A stretch of DNA of 38,966 nt from Archaeoglobus_B sp964471215 (GTDB lineage: Archaea > Halobacteriota > Archaeoglobi > Archaeoglobales > Archaeoglobaceae). The notes below the pieces were generated by a model that saw only the letters and a program-made list of their open reading frames with translations, was not told the origin of the DNA and ran no database searches. Shown here piece after piece: positions 14,897-23,841 of this stretch; the first letter of the stretch is position 1, and every line of letters starts with the position of its first letter. The stretch lies in contig CAYYFC010000012.1 of the NCBI GenBank assembly GCA_964471215.1, forward strand, positions 1 to 38,966. Reading direction: 5' to 3'. Made by a program: the position numbers and the translations under genes.

Positions 14897-15703
14897 ATGG
14901 CCGAAGAACAGAGGATTATAATCAGGAGGGATGGATTTCCTTCTCCCGGTGAAATAGTCATCGGAACTGTTAAAAGAATTTTGGACTTTGGAGCATTCGT
15001 ATCGCTGGATGAGTACGAGGGTAAGGAGGGGCTCGTACACATAAGCGAGGTAGCACCGGGATGGATTAAGGATATAAGAGATCACGTCAAAAAGGGGCAG
15101 AAGGTTGTGTGCAAGGTTTTAAGCGTGAATCCGAAGAGAGGTCATATAGATCTGTCAATAAAGGATGTAACTGAAAGGCAGAAAAAGGAAAAATTGCATC
15201 AGTGGAAGAATGAGTTAAAAGCTTTCAAATGGCTTGAGATAATAGGTGAAAAGCTCAATATGAACCGTGAAGAGATCATAAAAATCGGTAAGAAACTGAT
15301 CAAGGAATTCGACGGTGTTTACGATGCCTTTGAAGAGGTGGCGTTTGAGGGATATGAGGTTCTTGCAAGGAGTGTAGGTGAGAGGTTTGCGAGGGAGATG
15401 GCGGAGATAGCCAGGGAAAACATAAAGCCGCCAAGGGTTAAGGTAAGGGGGTACTTCGAATTGAGAAGTCTGGCATCCGATGGCATCGAAAGAATAAAAA
15501 AAGCACTGATGGAGGCTTATAAGGTTAAGAAAAAGGATATAAAGGTTGAAATAGAATATGTGGGGGCACCCAAGTACAGGATAGTGCTCGAGGCCGGAGA
15601 TTATAAGGTCGCTGAAAAGACACTGAAATCTATTTCTGACAGGGTTCTTAAAACGATCAAGAAGTTGGGAGGGTACGGAAGATTTATCAGAGAGAGCGTA
15701 TAA
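14897..15703 (+). CDS. translation initiation factor aIF2 subunit alpha
   Basis: The alpha subunit of the heterotrimeric aIF2 helps bring Met-tRNAi to the ribosome. The 268-residue protein has an N-terminal S1 domain (FPSPGEIVIGTVKRILDFGA, then EGKEGLVHISEVAPGWIKDI), a central helical domain (about 90-175) and a C-terminal alpha/beta domain (about 178-260). The usual Ser phosphorylated in eukaryotes lies in a loop that here reads DEYEGKEG, without a matching Ser. The ATG follows an AT-rich TATA region (GTTTAAATTCAAATAT, about 14866-14881). In most Euryarchaeota this operon begins with L44e and S27e; here an IS element lies directly upstream instead. Confidence 0.95.
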   Translation: MAEEQRIIIRRDGFPSPGEIVIGTVKRILDFGAFVSLDEYEGKEGLVHISEVAPGWIKDIRDHVKKGQKVVCKVLSVNPKRGHIDLSIKDVTERQKKEKLHQWKNELKAFKWLEIIGEKLNMNREEIIKIGKKLIKEFDGVYDAFEEVAFEGYEVLARSVGERFAREMAEIARENIKPPRVKVRGYFELRSLASDGIERIKKALMEAYKVKKKDIKVEIEYVGAPKYRIVLEAGDYKVAEKTLKSISDRVLKTIKKLGGYGRFIRESV

Positions 15704-15715
15704 CATATCTGAGTT

Positions 15716-15916
15716 ATGAAGGTCAGCATGAAGAAATGTTTAAAATGTAATATATATACATTGAAGGATGAGTGTCCGATCTGTAAGGAAAAGACTTACA
15801 TGCCAATACCCCCCAAGTTTTCACCTGAGGATCCGTATGGTAGGTATAGGAGAATGCTTAGAAAGGAAGTCGGATTTTTTAATATAGGGAGGTGGTATTA
15901 TGCTAAAAAGGGTTGA
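15716..15916 (+). CDS. nop10: H/ACA ribonucleoprotein subunit Nop10
   Basis: Nop10 is the small zinc-binding core protein of H/ACA sRNPs, which pseudouridylate rRNA together with Cbf5, Gar1 and L7Ae. The protein carries KKCLKCNIYTLKDECPICKE, with CXXC at 8 and 11 and a second CXXC at about 20 and 23, then PPKFSPEDPYGRYRR, the family signature. ATG 15716 gives 66 residues; the ATG four codons later (MKKCLKC) is the more usual family start. The 3' end overlaps the next gene by 17 bases. aIF2-alpha, nop10 and PAC2 in this order are a conserved archaeal operon. Confidence 0.94.
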   Translation: MKVSMKKCLKCNIYTLKDECPICKEKTYMPIPPKFSPEDPYGRYRRMLRKEVGFFNIGRWYYAKKG

Positions 15917-16679
15917 TGTTAGATTTTTAAAGAAGCCGGAAGAGGTTGGACTTGAAAAGCCAGTATTCATTGAAGGATTGCCCGGAATAGGACATGTGGG
16001 AAAGCTTGTGGCAGATCATCTTGTAAAGGAGTTAAAGGCTGAAAAAGTCGTTGAGATATACTCTCATCACTTCCCGCCACAGGTAATGGTAAACGAGGAT
16101 GGAACTATAAGACTTCCGAGGAACGAGGTTTATGCATACAAGTCGAACGGGGAGTCACCCGATCTGCTTATACTAATCGGGGACTTCCAGAGCATAAATG
16201 GAGAGGGTCACTTTGAACTCGTGAATGCGTATATAGATATAGCAAAGAAATTCGGAGCCGTAAGGATATATACATTAGGTGGATACGGTGTTGGTAAGCT
16301 TGTTGAGGAGCCGTATGTAATTGGTGCTGCGAACAGCTTAAAACTCGTAGAAGAACATAAAAAATACGGTATAAAGTTCGAAAGAGGAGAGCCTAGTGGT
16401 GGAATAATAGGGGCATCTGGATTGCTTCTAGGTGTTTCCCAGCTTGAAGGAATTGAGGCGGTATGCCTAATGGGTGTAACATCTGGATACATGGTCGATC
16501 CAAAGAGCGCTAAAGCTGTTTTGGAGGTATTGATGAAGATTCTGAATCTGAAGGTTAGCGTTGAGGCATTGGATGAAAGGGCGAAGGAAATGGAGAGATT
16601 TATAGAGCAGATAAAGGAGATGCAGGAGCAGGCTATACAGCAGTACAGAAGCGATAAGGATCTGATATACTTCAGATAA
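15900..16679 (+). CDS. PAC2 family protein, archaeal proteasome assembly chaperone type
   Basis: The 259-residue PAC2 domain protein belongs to the archaeal PbaA/PbaB-like group, which binds C-terminal tails of proteasome-related ATPases and alpha rings. Diagnostic segments are KPVFIEGLPGIGHVGKLVAD (about 20-39), SPDLLILIGDFQ (about 88-99), YTLGGYGVGKL and EPSGGIIGASGLLLG. A C-terminal helix (about 215-250, EMERFIEQIKEMQEQAIQQY) forms a coiled coil, and the end is hydrophobic-aromatic (DLIYFR), comparable to HbYX-like tails. It overlaps nop10 and is preceded by GGGAGGTGG as ribosome binding site inside nop10. Confidence 0.9.
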   Translation: MLKRVDVRFLKKPEEVGLEKPVFIEGLPGIGHVGKLVADHLVKELKAEKVVEIYSHHFPPQVMVNEDGTIRLPRNEVYAYKSNGESPDLLILIGDFQSINGEGHFELVNAYIDIAKKFGAVRIYTLGGYGVGKLVEEPYVIGAANSLKLVEEHKKYGIKFERGEPSGGIIGASGLLLGVSQLEGIEAVCLMGVTSGYMVDPKSAKAVLEVLMKILNLKVSVEALDERAKEMERFIEQIKEMQEQAIQQYRSDKDLIYFR

Positions 16680-16691
16680 CAATTTTTTTAC

Positions 16692-17177
16692 ATGCCGATT
16701 GAGGATGAGATAAGGATCGCTGAATACATTTACAGGAGGTTTAAACGGGATCTCCTTAGGGACTTCGGTGACATAATATCAAAGCTCGATATGTCTATAG
16801 AGGACACCAGGAGTTATATGAGGGAGTTAGGAATACCGGATATATGCAGACAATGTGCAATCGAAACTGGCAGCTGCTGTAGAAGATTCGTTGAGGATTA
16901 TTATGACAGGATTTTACTGCTGATCAACATGCTGCTAAACTGTAAAGTCGTAAACAGGAGATTGGGAGACGATTACTGCTATTTCTTAACAGATAACGGA
17001 TGCATATTGAGGGCAAGAAGCGATGTCTGCGTTTTCTATTTATGCGATAGGATATTAAGAAGTATAACTGTGGAAGAAAAGATGAGGCTTTATAAGCTGA
17101 TTGGAAGAGAAATGGGATTCTTATCTGTGCTTAGGGTTAAATTAAAAAGGTTTATGGACAAAAACATTGATTTATAA
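16692..17177 (+). CDS. Cys-rich protein, YkgJ-like CxxCxxxxxxCC cluster family (tentative)
   Basis: The 161-residue protein has nine Cys: C52 and C55 (CRQC), C62-C63 (GSCC), C84, C96 (YCYFL), C104 (GCIL), C113 and C118 (VCVFYLC). The pattern CXXC...CC...C(5-15)C resembles the UPF0153/YkgJ zinc- or iron-chelating fold, where the first eight ligands hold a metal cluster. The flanking regions are helical and charged. Function is unknown; some relatives are linked to flagellar lysine methylation and others are orphan. It follows PAC2 after 12 bases and a T-run (16684-16690), so it may be co-transcribed or have its own promoter. Confidence 0.65.
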   Translation: MPIEDEIRIAEYIYRRFKRDLLRDFGDIISKLDMSIEDTRSYMRELGIPDICRQCAIETGSCCRRFVEDYYDRILLLINMLLNCKVVNRRLGDDYCYFLTDNGCILRARSDVCVFYLCDRILRSITVEEKMRLYKLIGREMGFLSVLRVKLKRFMDKNIDL

Positions 17178-17240
17178 GCTTCTGGAATTTTTTAGCGTGA
17201 ATTAAGATAAGTTTTATTTAAACTTTGATAGAACTCGAAT

Positions 17241-17298
17241 AGATGATGAAGTTGCTCTACGCGGAGCGTAAGCGATGAAGATGGGTGAACCGCTGATT
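17241..17298 (+). ncRNA. C/D box guide sRNA (2'-O-methylation), probable
   Basis: Box C is ATGATGA (17243-17249, exact RTGATGA consensus), and box D is CTGA (17293-17296), 43 bases later. Internal C' (GCGATGA, 17272-17278) and D'-like (CGGA) boxes lie between them, giving two guide intervals of about 12-14 bases, the usual archaeal design. A TATA-like TTTATTTAAA (about 17213-17222) sits 20-25 bases upstream. A T-run follows box D directly and suits termination. The D' box is imperfect, and no target was checked. Confidence 0.6.
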
Positions 17299-17417
17299 TT
17301 TATTCTAAATGGATGACAGATCACAATATAGGGACGTAATCCACTAGTACAATTTGCGCAAAAGCTTTATGCGCTCCTGATTGAGAACTTTCAGCATTTG
17401 ACCCTTTGACATCATCC

Positions 17418-17550
17418 TGCCTTAAACGGTAGATGACAAAGTTGTCAATTAGGTTTATCTAAATAGTTTAAAATTTTTATTTTATTTCTAAAATTTTTAA
17501 TTTTTATCTAATTGCCAAATATTCAACTTTGTCATCTACTGTTTAAGGCA
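17418..17550. repeat. 27-bp inverted repeat with one mismatch around an AT-rich core (MITE-like)
   Basis: The arms are 17418-17444 (begins TGCCTTAAACGG) and 17524-17550 (ends CTGTTTAAGGCA). They are reverse complements except one position, which would be a G:U pair in RNA. Inner repeats CAATTAG and CTAATTG extend the fold. The 79-base core is nearly all A and T and contains TAAAATTTTTA twice. There is no ORF. This looks like a miniature inverted-repeat transposable element or a large structured site. Confidence 0.75.
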
Positions 17551-17851
17551 ATGATTTCTTAGCGATGTTTTGTAAGAATATGCTAAAAACTCTAGATTTC
17601 ATAAACAACTTTAGAGTGAACAGATGTCATCTTATCTTCAGAAGAATATCCGATCCTTTAAAGTTTATCTTAAGTTTTGCTTTTTTAACGCACGACTGCT
17701 GTAGATAACTGGCATTCTTGGATCTCAGAAGACTCTTTAAGATACATGCTCTTTACGCGTTTCGAAATTTAATAAGCAGTTACTTACATCGATTGATCTG
17801 ATGAACAGCATTGCTTAAAAATCGACCTGTTGGTAACCATAAAGCAGAGTT

Positions 17852-17876
17852 CATTTGCTCTCGTATATAGCAAATG
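17852..17876 (+). promoter_or_regulatory. hairpin in the ileS leader
   Basis: CATTTGCT (17852-17859) and AGCAAATG (17869-17876) form a perfect 8-bp stem with a 9-base loop, ending 29 bases before the ileS ATG. A TATA-like GCTTAAAAATC (about 17813-17823) upstream would start transcription near 17845, placing the hairpin at the RNA 5' end. A role in regulation is inference. Confidence 0.4.
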
Positions 17877-17905
17877 TTTTAATCAAAATCGGATTAGAAA
17901 ATGCG

Positions 17906-20900
17906 ATGTTTCCGAGCATATACAAACCTAAGGATATCGAGAGGGAGGTATCGGATTTCTGGAACAGAAATAATATTTATGAAAAGGTTAAAAAAAGAGG
18001 AGAAAAAGTTTTCTTCTTTGTAGACGGTCCTCCTTATACAACTGGGAGAATACATCTTGGAACAGCCTGGAATAAGGTTATAAAGGATACAATTTTGAGA
18101 TTTAAGAGGATGATGGGTTACAGGGTCATGGACATACCCGGCTGGGATATGCATGGGCTTCCAATCGAGGTGAAGGTCGAGCAGGAATTGGGATTCAAAA
18201 CGAAGAGGGATATCGAGGAATACGGAATTGATAGGTTTGTTAAAAAATGCATGGAATACGCTTTGAAGAATAAGGATACTATGACCGAGCAGTTCAAATC
18301 CCTGGGTGTCTGGATGGACTGGGACAATCCTTACATGACTATAAAGGCTGAGTACATAAACTCTGCCTGGTGGACGATTAAAAAGGCATACGAAAAAGGT
18401 TTGCTTGAAAAGAAGCTCAGAGTTGTGAACTGGTGTCCGAGATGCGAGACTGCGCTTGCCGATGCCGAAGTTGAGTACATGGATAGGGAAGATCCATCGA
18501 TTTATGTAAAGTTCCCCATAAAAAACGAGGAGAACGCGTATATAGTAATCTGGACTACTACTCCATGGACTCTACCCGCAAACATGGCAGTGGCGGTTCA
18601 TCCACATCTTGAATACGCATTATTCAAAGCTAGGAAAAATGGAAAGGAGGAAAAACTTATAATTGCAAAAGATCTGGCATGTGAAGTGTTGAAAAAAGGT
18701 GGATATGATAGCTGGGAGATTTTATCGGTTTTCATGGGAAAGGATCTGGAAGGTCTGGAATACGAACACCCGCTGCTGGATGAAGTTCCGATTCAGCGCA
18801 GATGGAAGCATTTTGTATGTACAGCAGATTTCGTTACAGCCGAGAATACGGGATGTGTTCACATAGCACCTGGACATGGACTGGAAGACTTCGAGCTTGG
18901 AATGGAAATAGGACTTGAGATATTTAACCCAGTTGACGACAGGGGTATTTTTAAGGAAGAGGCTGGGAAGTATGCAGGGATTTACGTATTTGATGCAAAC
19001 GAGGTAATAATTGATGATTTAAGAAGAAAAGGGCTGTTACTGGCTGAGGATAAAATTTTACACAGATATGGTCACTGCTGGCGATGCAAGACACCTATAA
19101 TATACCGATCAACAGAGCAGTGGTTCCTAACAGTTTCGAAGATAAAGGACAGGATGATAGATGAGATAGACAGGGTTAAGTGGATTCCCGAATGGGCTGG
19201 AAGTGCTAGATTTAAGGATTGGGTGAGGAATGCAAAGGACTGGTGCATAAGCAGACAGAGGTATTGGGGAATTCCGATTCCGATCTGGGTATGCGAAAAA
19301 TGCGGAAAAATAAAGGTTGTCGGTAGCATAAACGAAATTCCATGGAAGGATGATCTTGACCTTCACAGACCGAGAATAGATGAGGTGACGTTCAGATGCG
19401 AATGCGGCGGAGATATGCATAGAATTAAGGACGTATTCGACGTTTGGTTTGATAGCGGAGTTGCGAGCTGGGGAACACTGAAATATCCGCTAAAGATGGG
19501 TGAAAGTGAATTCAACAACCTCTGGCCAGCGGATTTCATCACAGAAGGTCACGACCAGACAAGAGGCTGGTTTTACTCACAGCTGTGTGCAAGTATGATA
19601 TCGTTTGACAGGGCACCATATAAATCTGTCCTCATGCACGGTTTCACACTTGACGAGCAGGGAAGGAAGATGAGCAAGAGCCTCGGAAATATAGTCGAAC
19701 CCGAAGAGGTAATAGAGGAGGTAGGTGTTGACGGATTCAGGCTTTACGTCCTTAGCTCGGCTCTGTGGGAGGATTTGAGGTTTAGCTGGGAAGAGGTCAG
19801 AAATGTGTATAGAATGCTGAACATATTCTGGAATACAGTAAGATTCGCTTATACATACATGAATCTTGATAGGGAACTGTTGAGAAAGGAGAAGATAGTT
19901 GAGATTATAAGGAGAATGCACGGCGAAGTTGAGGCAAAGGATTTAAAAGATTTTATAAGATTTCTGGTAGATGATGTCGAAAACAGATGGATTCTTTCGA
20001 GGATAGAGAGTCTGAACAGACTGGCCGTGGAATCCCTTAAGGAATACCAGTTGCATAGAGTTGTCAGACTCTTTATAGACTTCGTCGTTGAAGATTTCAG
20101 CAGATGGTATATTCAGCTGATAAGACCGAGAGTTTGGGAGGAAAGGGAATCACAATTAAAAATTGCAACTTATTTAACAATTCTCTGGGTTCTGGATAAG
20201 CTTTTAAGGATAATAGCCCCCTATGCTCCTTTCCTCTCTGAATACATATATCAGAGGTTCATAAAGGAGTTTAAGGACGCAGAAGAATCGATATTCCTGG
20301 AGAGATATCCGGAACCCGTTGAGGAATTCATAGACACAGAGCTCGAGAGATTTATGAACATAGCAAGGGAGATATTTGAGGCTGTGAGCAGTGCTAGGCA
20401 AAAGGCCAAGAAGAAGTTAAGATGGCCTTTGAGAAGACTTGTGGTCGAATCTAAGGATGATGAAGTTGAAACGGCTGTCAGAGTCCTTAATGACATAATA
20501 AAGGCTCAGTGCAACGTGAAGGAGGTCGAGCATGTAAGGGAGTTTAAGAAGGATTTGATCGTAAAACCAAATTACAAGGTTATAGGACCTATATTGAAGA
20601 AAGATGTAAAAGATTTCGTCAACTTCATAAACGGATTGAGCAGAGATGAGCTTTATGACGTAATAAAGAAGAAAGAGGTAACTTTTAGGGGTCATAGGAT
20701 CAGGGTGGATGAGGCATTGATTGTGGAGTACAGGTTGCCTGAGGGTTTTGAATCGTCCGAGTTCTCAAGGGGTTGCGTTTATCTCTATACGGTTATAGAC
20801 GATGAGCTTAGGAGGGAAGCGTTTGCAAGAGAGGTTGTTAGGAGAATTCAGGAGATGAGAAAGGAGATGAATCTTAACGTTGAGGAATTCATACAAGTAT

Positions 20901-21064
20901 CTGTAGATATGGACAGAGATCTCGTTAAGGGTTGGGAGGGGTACATAAAAAATGAGACAAGGGCATTGGACCTAAGATTTGAGAAACCGGAAGAGGGATA
21001 CATTAAGGAATGGGATATAGTGGGGATTGAGGTGAAAATAGGGATCAAACGTCTAAATTCCTGA
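17906..21064 (+). CDS. ileS: isoleucyl-tRNA synthetase
   Basis: This large class I enzyme charges tRNA-Ile and edits misactivated valine. I choose ATG 17906, giving MFPSIYKPKDIEREVSDFWN, because homologues start here; the frame is open 17 codons further up to a TTG (17855) within the leader hairpin. The catalytic core has the HIGH motif in GPPYTTGRIHLGTAWNKVIK and KMSKS in GRKMSKSLGN. The CP1 editing domain contains IVIWTTTPWTLPANMA and the later VTAENTGCVHIAPGHGLED. Two Cys pairs (CRCK-type around the HCWRCK segment, and CEKCGKI/CECGGD) may bind zinc. The last 20 bases overlap the 3' end of gyrB on the other strand. Confidence 0.97.
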   Translation: MFPSIYKPKDIEREVSDFWNRNNIYEKVKKRGEKVFFFVDGPPYTTGRIHLGTAWNKVIKDTILRFKRMMGYRVMDIPGWDMHGLPIEVKVEQELGFKTKRDIEEYGIDRFVKKCMEYALKNKDTMTEQFKSLGVWMDWDNPYMTIKAEYINSAWWTIKKAYEKGLLEKKLRVVNWCPRCETALADAEVEYMDREDPSIYVKFPIKNEENAYIVIWTTTPWTLPANMAVAVHPHLEYALFKARKNGKEEKLIIAKDLACEVLKKGGYDSWEILSVFMGKDLEGLEYEHPLLDEVPIQRRWKHFVCTADFVTAENTGCVHIAPGHGLEDFELGMEIGLEIFNPVDDRGIFKEEAGKYAGIYVFDANEVIIDDLRRKGLLLAEDKILHRYGHCWRCKTPIIYRSTEQWFLTVSKIKDRMIDEIDRVKWIPEWAGSARFKDWVRNAKDWCISRQRYWGIPIPIWVCEKCGKIKVVGSINEIPWKDDLDLHRPRIDEVTFRCECGGDMHRIKDVFDVWFDSGVASWGTLKYPLKMGESEFNNLWPADFITEGHDQTRGWFYSQLCASMISFDRAPYKSVLMHGFTLDEQGRKMSKSLGNIVEPEEVIEEVGVDGFRLYVLSSALWEDLRFSWEEVRNVYRMLNIFWNTVRFAYTYMNLDRELLRKEKIVEIIRRMHGEVEAKDLKDFIRFLVDDVENRWILSRIESLNRLAVESLKEYQLHRVVRLFIDFVVEDFSRWYIQLIRPRVWEERESQLKIATYLTILWVLDKLLRIIAPYAPFLSEYIYQRFIKEFKDAEESIFLERYPEPVEEFIDTELERFMNIAREIFEAVSSARQKAKKKLRWPLRRLVVESKDDEVETAVRVLNDIIKAQCNVKEVEHVREFKKDLIVKPNYKVIGPILKKDVKDFVNFINGLSRDELYDVIKKKEVTFRGHRIRVDEALIVEYRLPEGFESSEFSRGCVYLYTVIDDELRREAFAREVVRRIQEMRKEMNLNVEEFIQVSVDMDRDLVKGWEGYIKNETRALDLRFEKPEEGYIKEWDIVGIEVKIGIKRLNS

Positions 21065-22919
21065 CCTCCTTAGAATGTCTTATTATGAATTCCCTTCTAG
21101 CGTTAACATCTTCACCCATTAAAACCTTAAATAGTTTTTCTGCTCTTAACGCATCCTCTATCGTTACCCTTACAAGTTTTCTCTTTTCAGGGTTCATTGT
21201 AGTCTCCCACAGCTGTTCCGGATTCATCTCGCCAAGTCCCTTGAATCTCTGCACTTCAGCATTCTTCAATCTTCCAAGCAGCTTCTTTAACTCCTTATCC
21301 GAGTAAGCATAGTAAACCCTGTCACCTTTCTTAACCCTGTAAAGGGGTGGCTGTGCGATGTAAAGGTATCCGTTTTCTATAAGCGGTCTCATGTATCTGT
21401 AGAAGAATGTGAGGAGGAGAGTTCTTATGTGGGCACCGTCAACATCTGCATCGGTCATTATTATGATTCTCCTGTACCTGACCTTGGATATGTCGAAATC
21501 TCTTCCTATCCCCGCACCGATTGCAGACGCTATTGACTTTATCTCGTTATTCTTCAGAGCCTTGAGAATTCCCGCCTTTTCGACGTTTATTATCTTTCCC
21601 TTTATAGGAAGAACTGCCTGAAATCTCCTATCTCTTGCCTGCTTTGCAGAACCTCCAGCAGACTCTCCTTCAACTATAAACAGCTCCCTTTCTTCAACGT
21701 TTTTCGATGAACAATCTGCAAGCTTTCCTGGAAGGTTTAAGGAAATCTCTGTTTTCTTCTTAATAAGCTCTCTTGCCCTTTTTGCCATTTCTCTAGCTCT
21801 CATTGATATCAAACACTTCTCAATTATCCTGTGAGCATCCGACTTATTCCTTTCAAGCCACTTAAGGAATTCTGAATATGTTAAATATTCTACAACAGTT
21901 TTAACATCGCTGTTCGTCAATTTCGTCTTAGTCTGCCCTTCGAATTGAGGTTCAGGGATTTTAACACTGATAACGGCAGTTAGACCTTCTCTGACATCTA
22001 CACCGCTTATGGGTTTGAATTTCTTTACGTTTTTCTTACCGTATTCATTTATTGCCCTCGTTAATCCTGATCTAAATCCTATTACATGCGTTCCCCCCTC
22101 TACCGTGTGTATGTTGTTTACAAATGCGAAAAGGTTTTCGAAATCGTCGTTGACGAATTGAAAGGCGATTTCAACGAGTATATCGTTTTTTTCTGCCGAA
22201 AAATAGACTACATTTGATATCTTCTCTTTATCCTGATTTAAAATCCTTATTAATCCCACTATACCCTCTTCCGAATAAAATTCTTCAATCCTATTCGTTC
22301 TCTCATCTACAAGTATTAACCTCAAACCCCTGTTAAGAAAAGAGAGTTCCTTAAGCCTTTCTGATATAAGCTCGTAATCGAACTCGTTAACTTCAAATAT
22401 TTCGGGATCTGGCTTGAATCTTATCTTAGTCCCCGTACCTTCAGATTTACATATTACCTCGAGTTTTGTAACTGGTTTTCCCCTCTGATACCTCTGGTAG
22501 TACAATATACCGTTCCTCTTAACCCAAACCTCGAGCCACTCCGAAAGAGCATTCACAACCGATAGACCTACACCGTGCAATCCACCTGAAACCTTATAGG
22601 CCTTTTTGCTGAACTTCCCTCCCGCATGGAGTTTAGTCATAACTATTTCAAGCGCCGATTTTCTAAATACGGGGTGCTCCTCAACAGGAATCCCCCTGCC
22701 GTTATCCTCAACACTTATCGAACCGTCTCTATGAATCGTAACCTTTATCTCATTGCAGTATCCTGCCAGTGCTTCATCTATGCTGTTATCAACTACCTCC
22801 CACAGGAGATGGTGAAATCCTCTTACATCTGTACTGCCGATGTACATACCCGGTCTCTTCCTGACGGCTTGGATGTCATCCAGAACCTCTATTGTTTCAG
22901 CCGTGTACTGATCCCCCAT
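21045..22919 (-). CDS. gyrB: DNA gyrase subunit B
   Basis: GyrB is the ATPase half of the type IIA enzyme that introduces negative supercoils. I place the start at ATG 22919 because a good ribosome binding site (GGGGTG, five bases upstream) precedes it; the frame extends ten codons further to 22949. The GHKL ATPase domain has RKRPGMYIGSTD, VDNSIDEALAGYC, DNGRGIPV and SGGLHGVGLSVVNALSE. The Toprim domain has VEGESAGGSAKQARDRRFQA and IIMTDADVDGAHIRTLLLTF, and the C-terminus has QRFKGLGEMNPEQLW. The length fits GyrB without the proteobacterial insertion. gyrA is not in the window. The gene is bacterial in origin in Euryarchaeota (established). Confidence 0.96.
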   Translation of the reverse strand: MGDQYTAETIEVLDDIQAVRKRPGMYIGSTDVRGFHHLLWEVVDNSIDEALAGYCNEIKVTIHRDGSISVEDNGRGIPVEEHPVFRKSALEIVMTKLHAGGKFSKKAYKVSGGLHGVGLSVVNALSEWLEVWVKRNGILYYQRYQRGKPVTKLEVICKSEGTGTKIRFKPDPEIFEVNEFDYELISERLKELSFLNRGLRLILVDERTNRIEEFYSEEGIVGLIRILNQDKEKISNVVYFSAEKNDILVEIAFQFVNDDFENLFAFVNNIHTVEGGTHVIGFRSGLTRAINEYGKKNVKKFKPISGVDVREGLTAVISVKIPEPQFEGQTKTKLTNSDVKTVVEYLTYSEFLKWLERNKSDAHRIIEKCLISMRAREMAKRARELIKKKTEISLNLPGKLADCSSKNVEERELFIVEGESAGGSAKQARDRRFQAVLPIKGKIINVEKAGILKALKNNEIKSIASAIGAGIGRDFDISKVRYRRIIIMTDADVDGAHIRTLLLTFFYRYMRPLIENGYLYIAQPPLYRVKKGDRVYYAYSDKELKKLLGRLKNAEVQRFKGLGEMNPEQLWETTMNPEKRKLVRVTIEDALRAEKLFKVLMGEDVNARREFIIRHSKEVRNLDV

Positions 22920-22973
22920 AAGAACACCCCGTGTGGATTCTAAACTCATTTGCGTGGATTAAAAACTTTTTTA

Positions 22974-23741
22974 TTAACCGATTATCTTCTCGAGATCATC
23001 TCCTCCGTAAAAAACCTCCTGAATACCGTCGTATATGTCGTCCATGCCGTATCCTGTAATAGATGAAACGGGTATTATTGGTCTGAATAACCCTGAATCC
23101 TTAAGCATATAAAAGAGGTCCAGACTCAGCGTCTTATCAGATTCTCTTATTATATCGTTGTAGAGTAAATCGGGTTCCCTGCTCCAATCTATTATCTTCT
23201 TCAGCTCATTCTCATCCAGCAGATCGGATTTTGAGAGTACGGGTATCTGGGGTATATTAAGTCTGAAAACAGCTGACGAGCTCATGAATAGAAGCGATAG
23301 AAAGCCTGATGGAGTCTTTGAAATGATGGGATCGAACAGGTACACCATGACACTGCTTTTCCTGTCCAAGGAGTTTACAAGAACTTCACCGCTCCTTCTA
23401 AGCGTAAACAGTTCCATCTGACCCGGAGTGTCTATTATAACGTAATGAGCATTATACAACTCTATTTCGTCTTTTATATCATTGACGACAGTTCCGATAA
23501 GATCTGCACCTATTATCTGTGCCCCATTTGGACCTACCTTGTATTTTGCCATTATATCGTCCAGCGTGAACCACTCCCTTATGTCGACATCCGGATTGTA
23601 TGGCAGATCTTCAACTCCTGGATCAACGTTTACGATGATGTTGTCTATCTTCTTGAAATCAAGCCATTCGGAAAAAGACTTTGCCAGATAAGTTTTCCCG
23701 GAACCTGCCGTTCCAACCATGTATATGAATGTCTGATGCAT
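22974..23741 (-). CDS. GPN-loop GTPase
   Basis: The 255-residue protein is an archaeal GPN-loop GTPase, homologous to eukaryal Gpn1-3 that help assemble RNA polymerase II. It has a P-loop GTAGSGKTYLAKSF (10-23), VNVDPGVEDLPY (switch-like Asp), the family-defining GPN loop in YKVGPNGAQIIGADL, G3 IDTPGQMELF and G4-like VLSKSDLL. It forms a homodimer in known archaeal structures. It lies upstream of gyrB on the same strand with a 54-base gap, which is enough for a separate gyrB promoter. ATG 23741 is the first codon before the P-loop strand. Confidence 0.94.
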   Translation of the reverse strand: MHQTFIYMVGTAGSGKTYLAKSFSEWLDFKKIDNIIVNVDPGVEDLPYNPDVDIREWFTLDDIMAKYKVGPNGAQIIGADLIGTVVNDIKDEIELYNAHYVIIDTPGQMELFTLRRSGEVLVNSLDRKSSVMVYLFDPIISKTPSGFLSLLFMSSSAVFRLNIPQIPVLSKSDLLDENELKKIIDWSREPDLLYNDIIRESDKTLSLDLFYMLKDSGLFRPIIPVSSITGYGMDDIYDGIQEVFYGGDDLEKIIG

Positions 23742-23841
23742 AGATAGGTTATGCCCGCCGGCTTTTATCTTTTTATGTCGGAAGGAATTGAACAGTAGGG
23801 TTTGGACAATGTATGAGTATGTTCATACCCATACTATGCCC

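Larger units (their letters stand above)
17178..17905. other. 728-base region without a protein gene
   Basis: No frame shows convincing coding sequence between the Cys-rich gene and ileS. The region holds a probable C/D box sRNA (17241-17298), an inverted-repeat element (17418-17550), the hairpin GCGCA...TGCGC (about 17356-17374) and an ileS leader hairpin (17852-17876). A stretch from 17560 to 17800 has nothing I can identify. Confidence 0.7.

Noticed and set aside
17906..21064. An N-terminal extension of IleS from TTG 17855.
   Set aside because: The added 17 residues are not family-like and the stretch contains a perfect hairpin; ATG 17906 gives the standard N-terminus.
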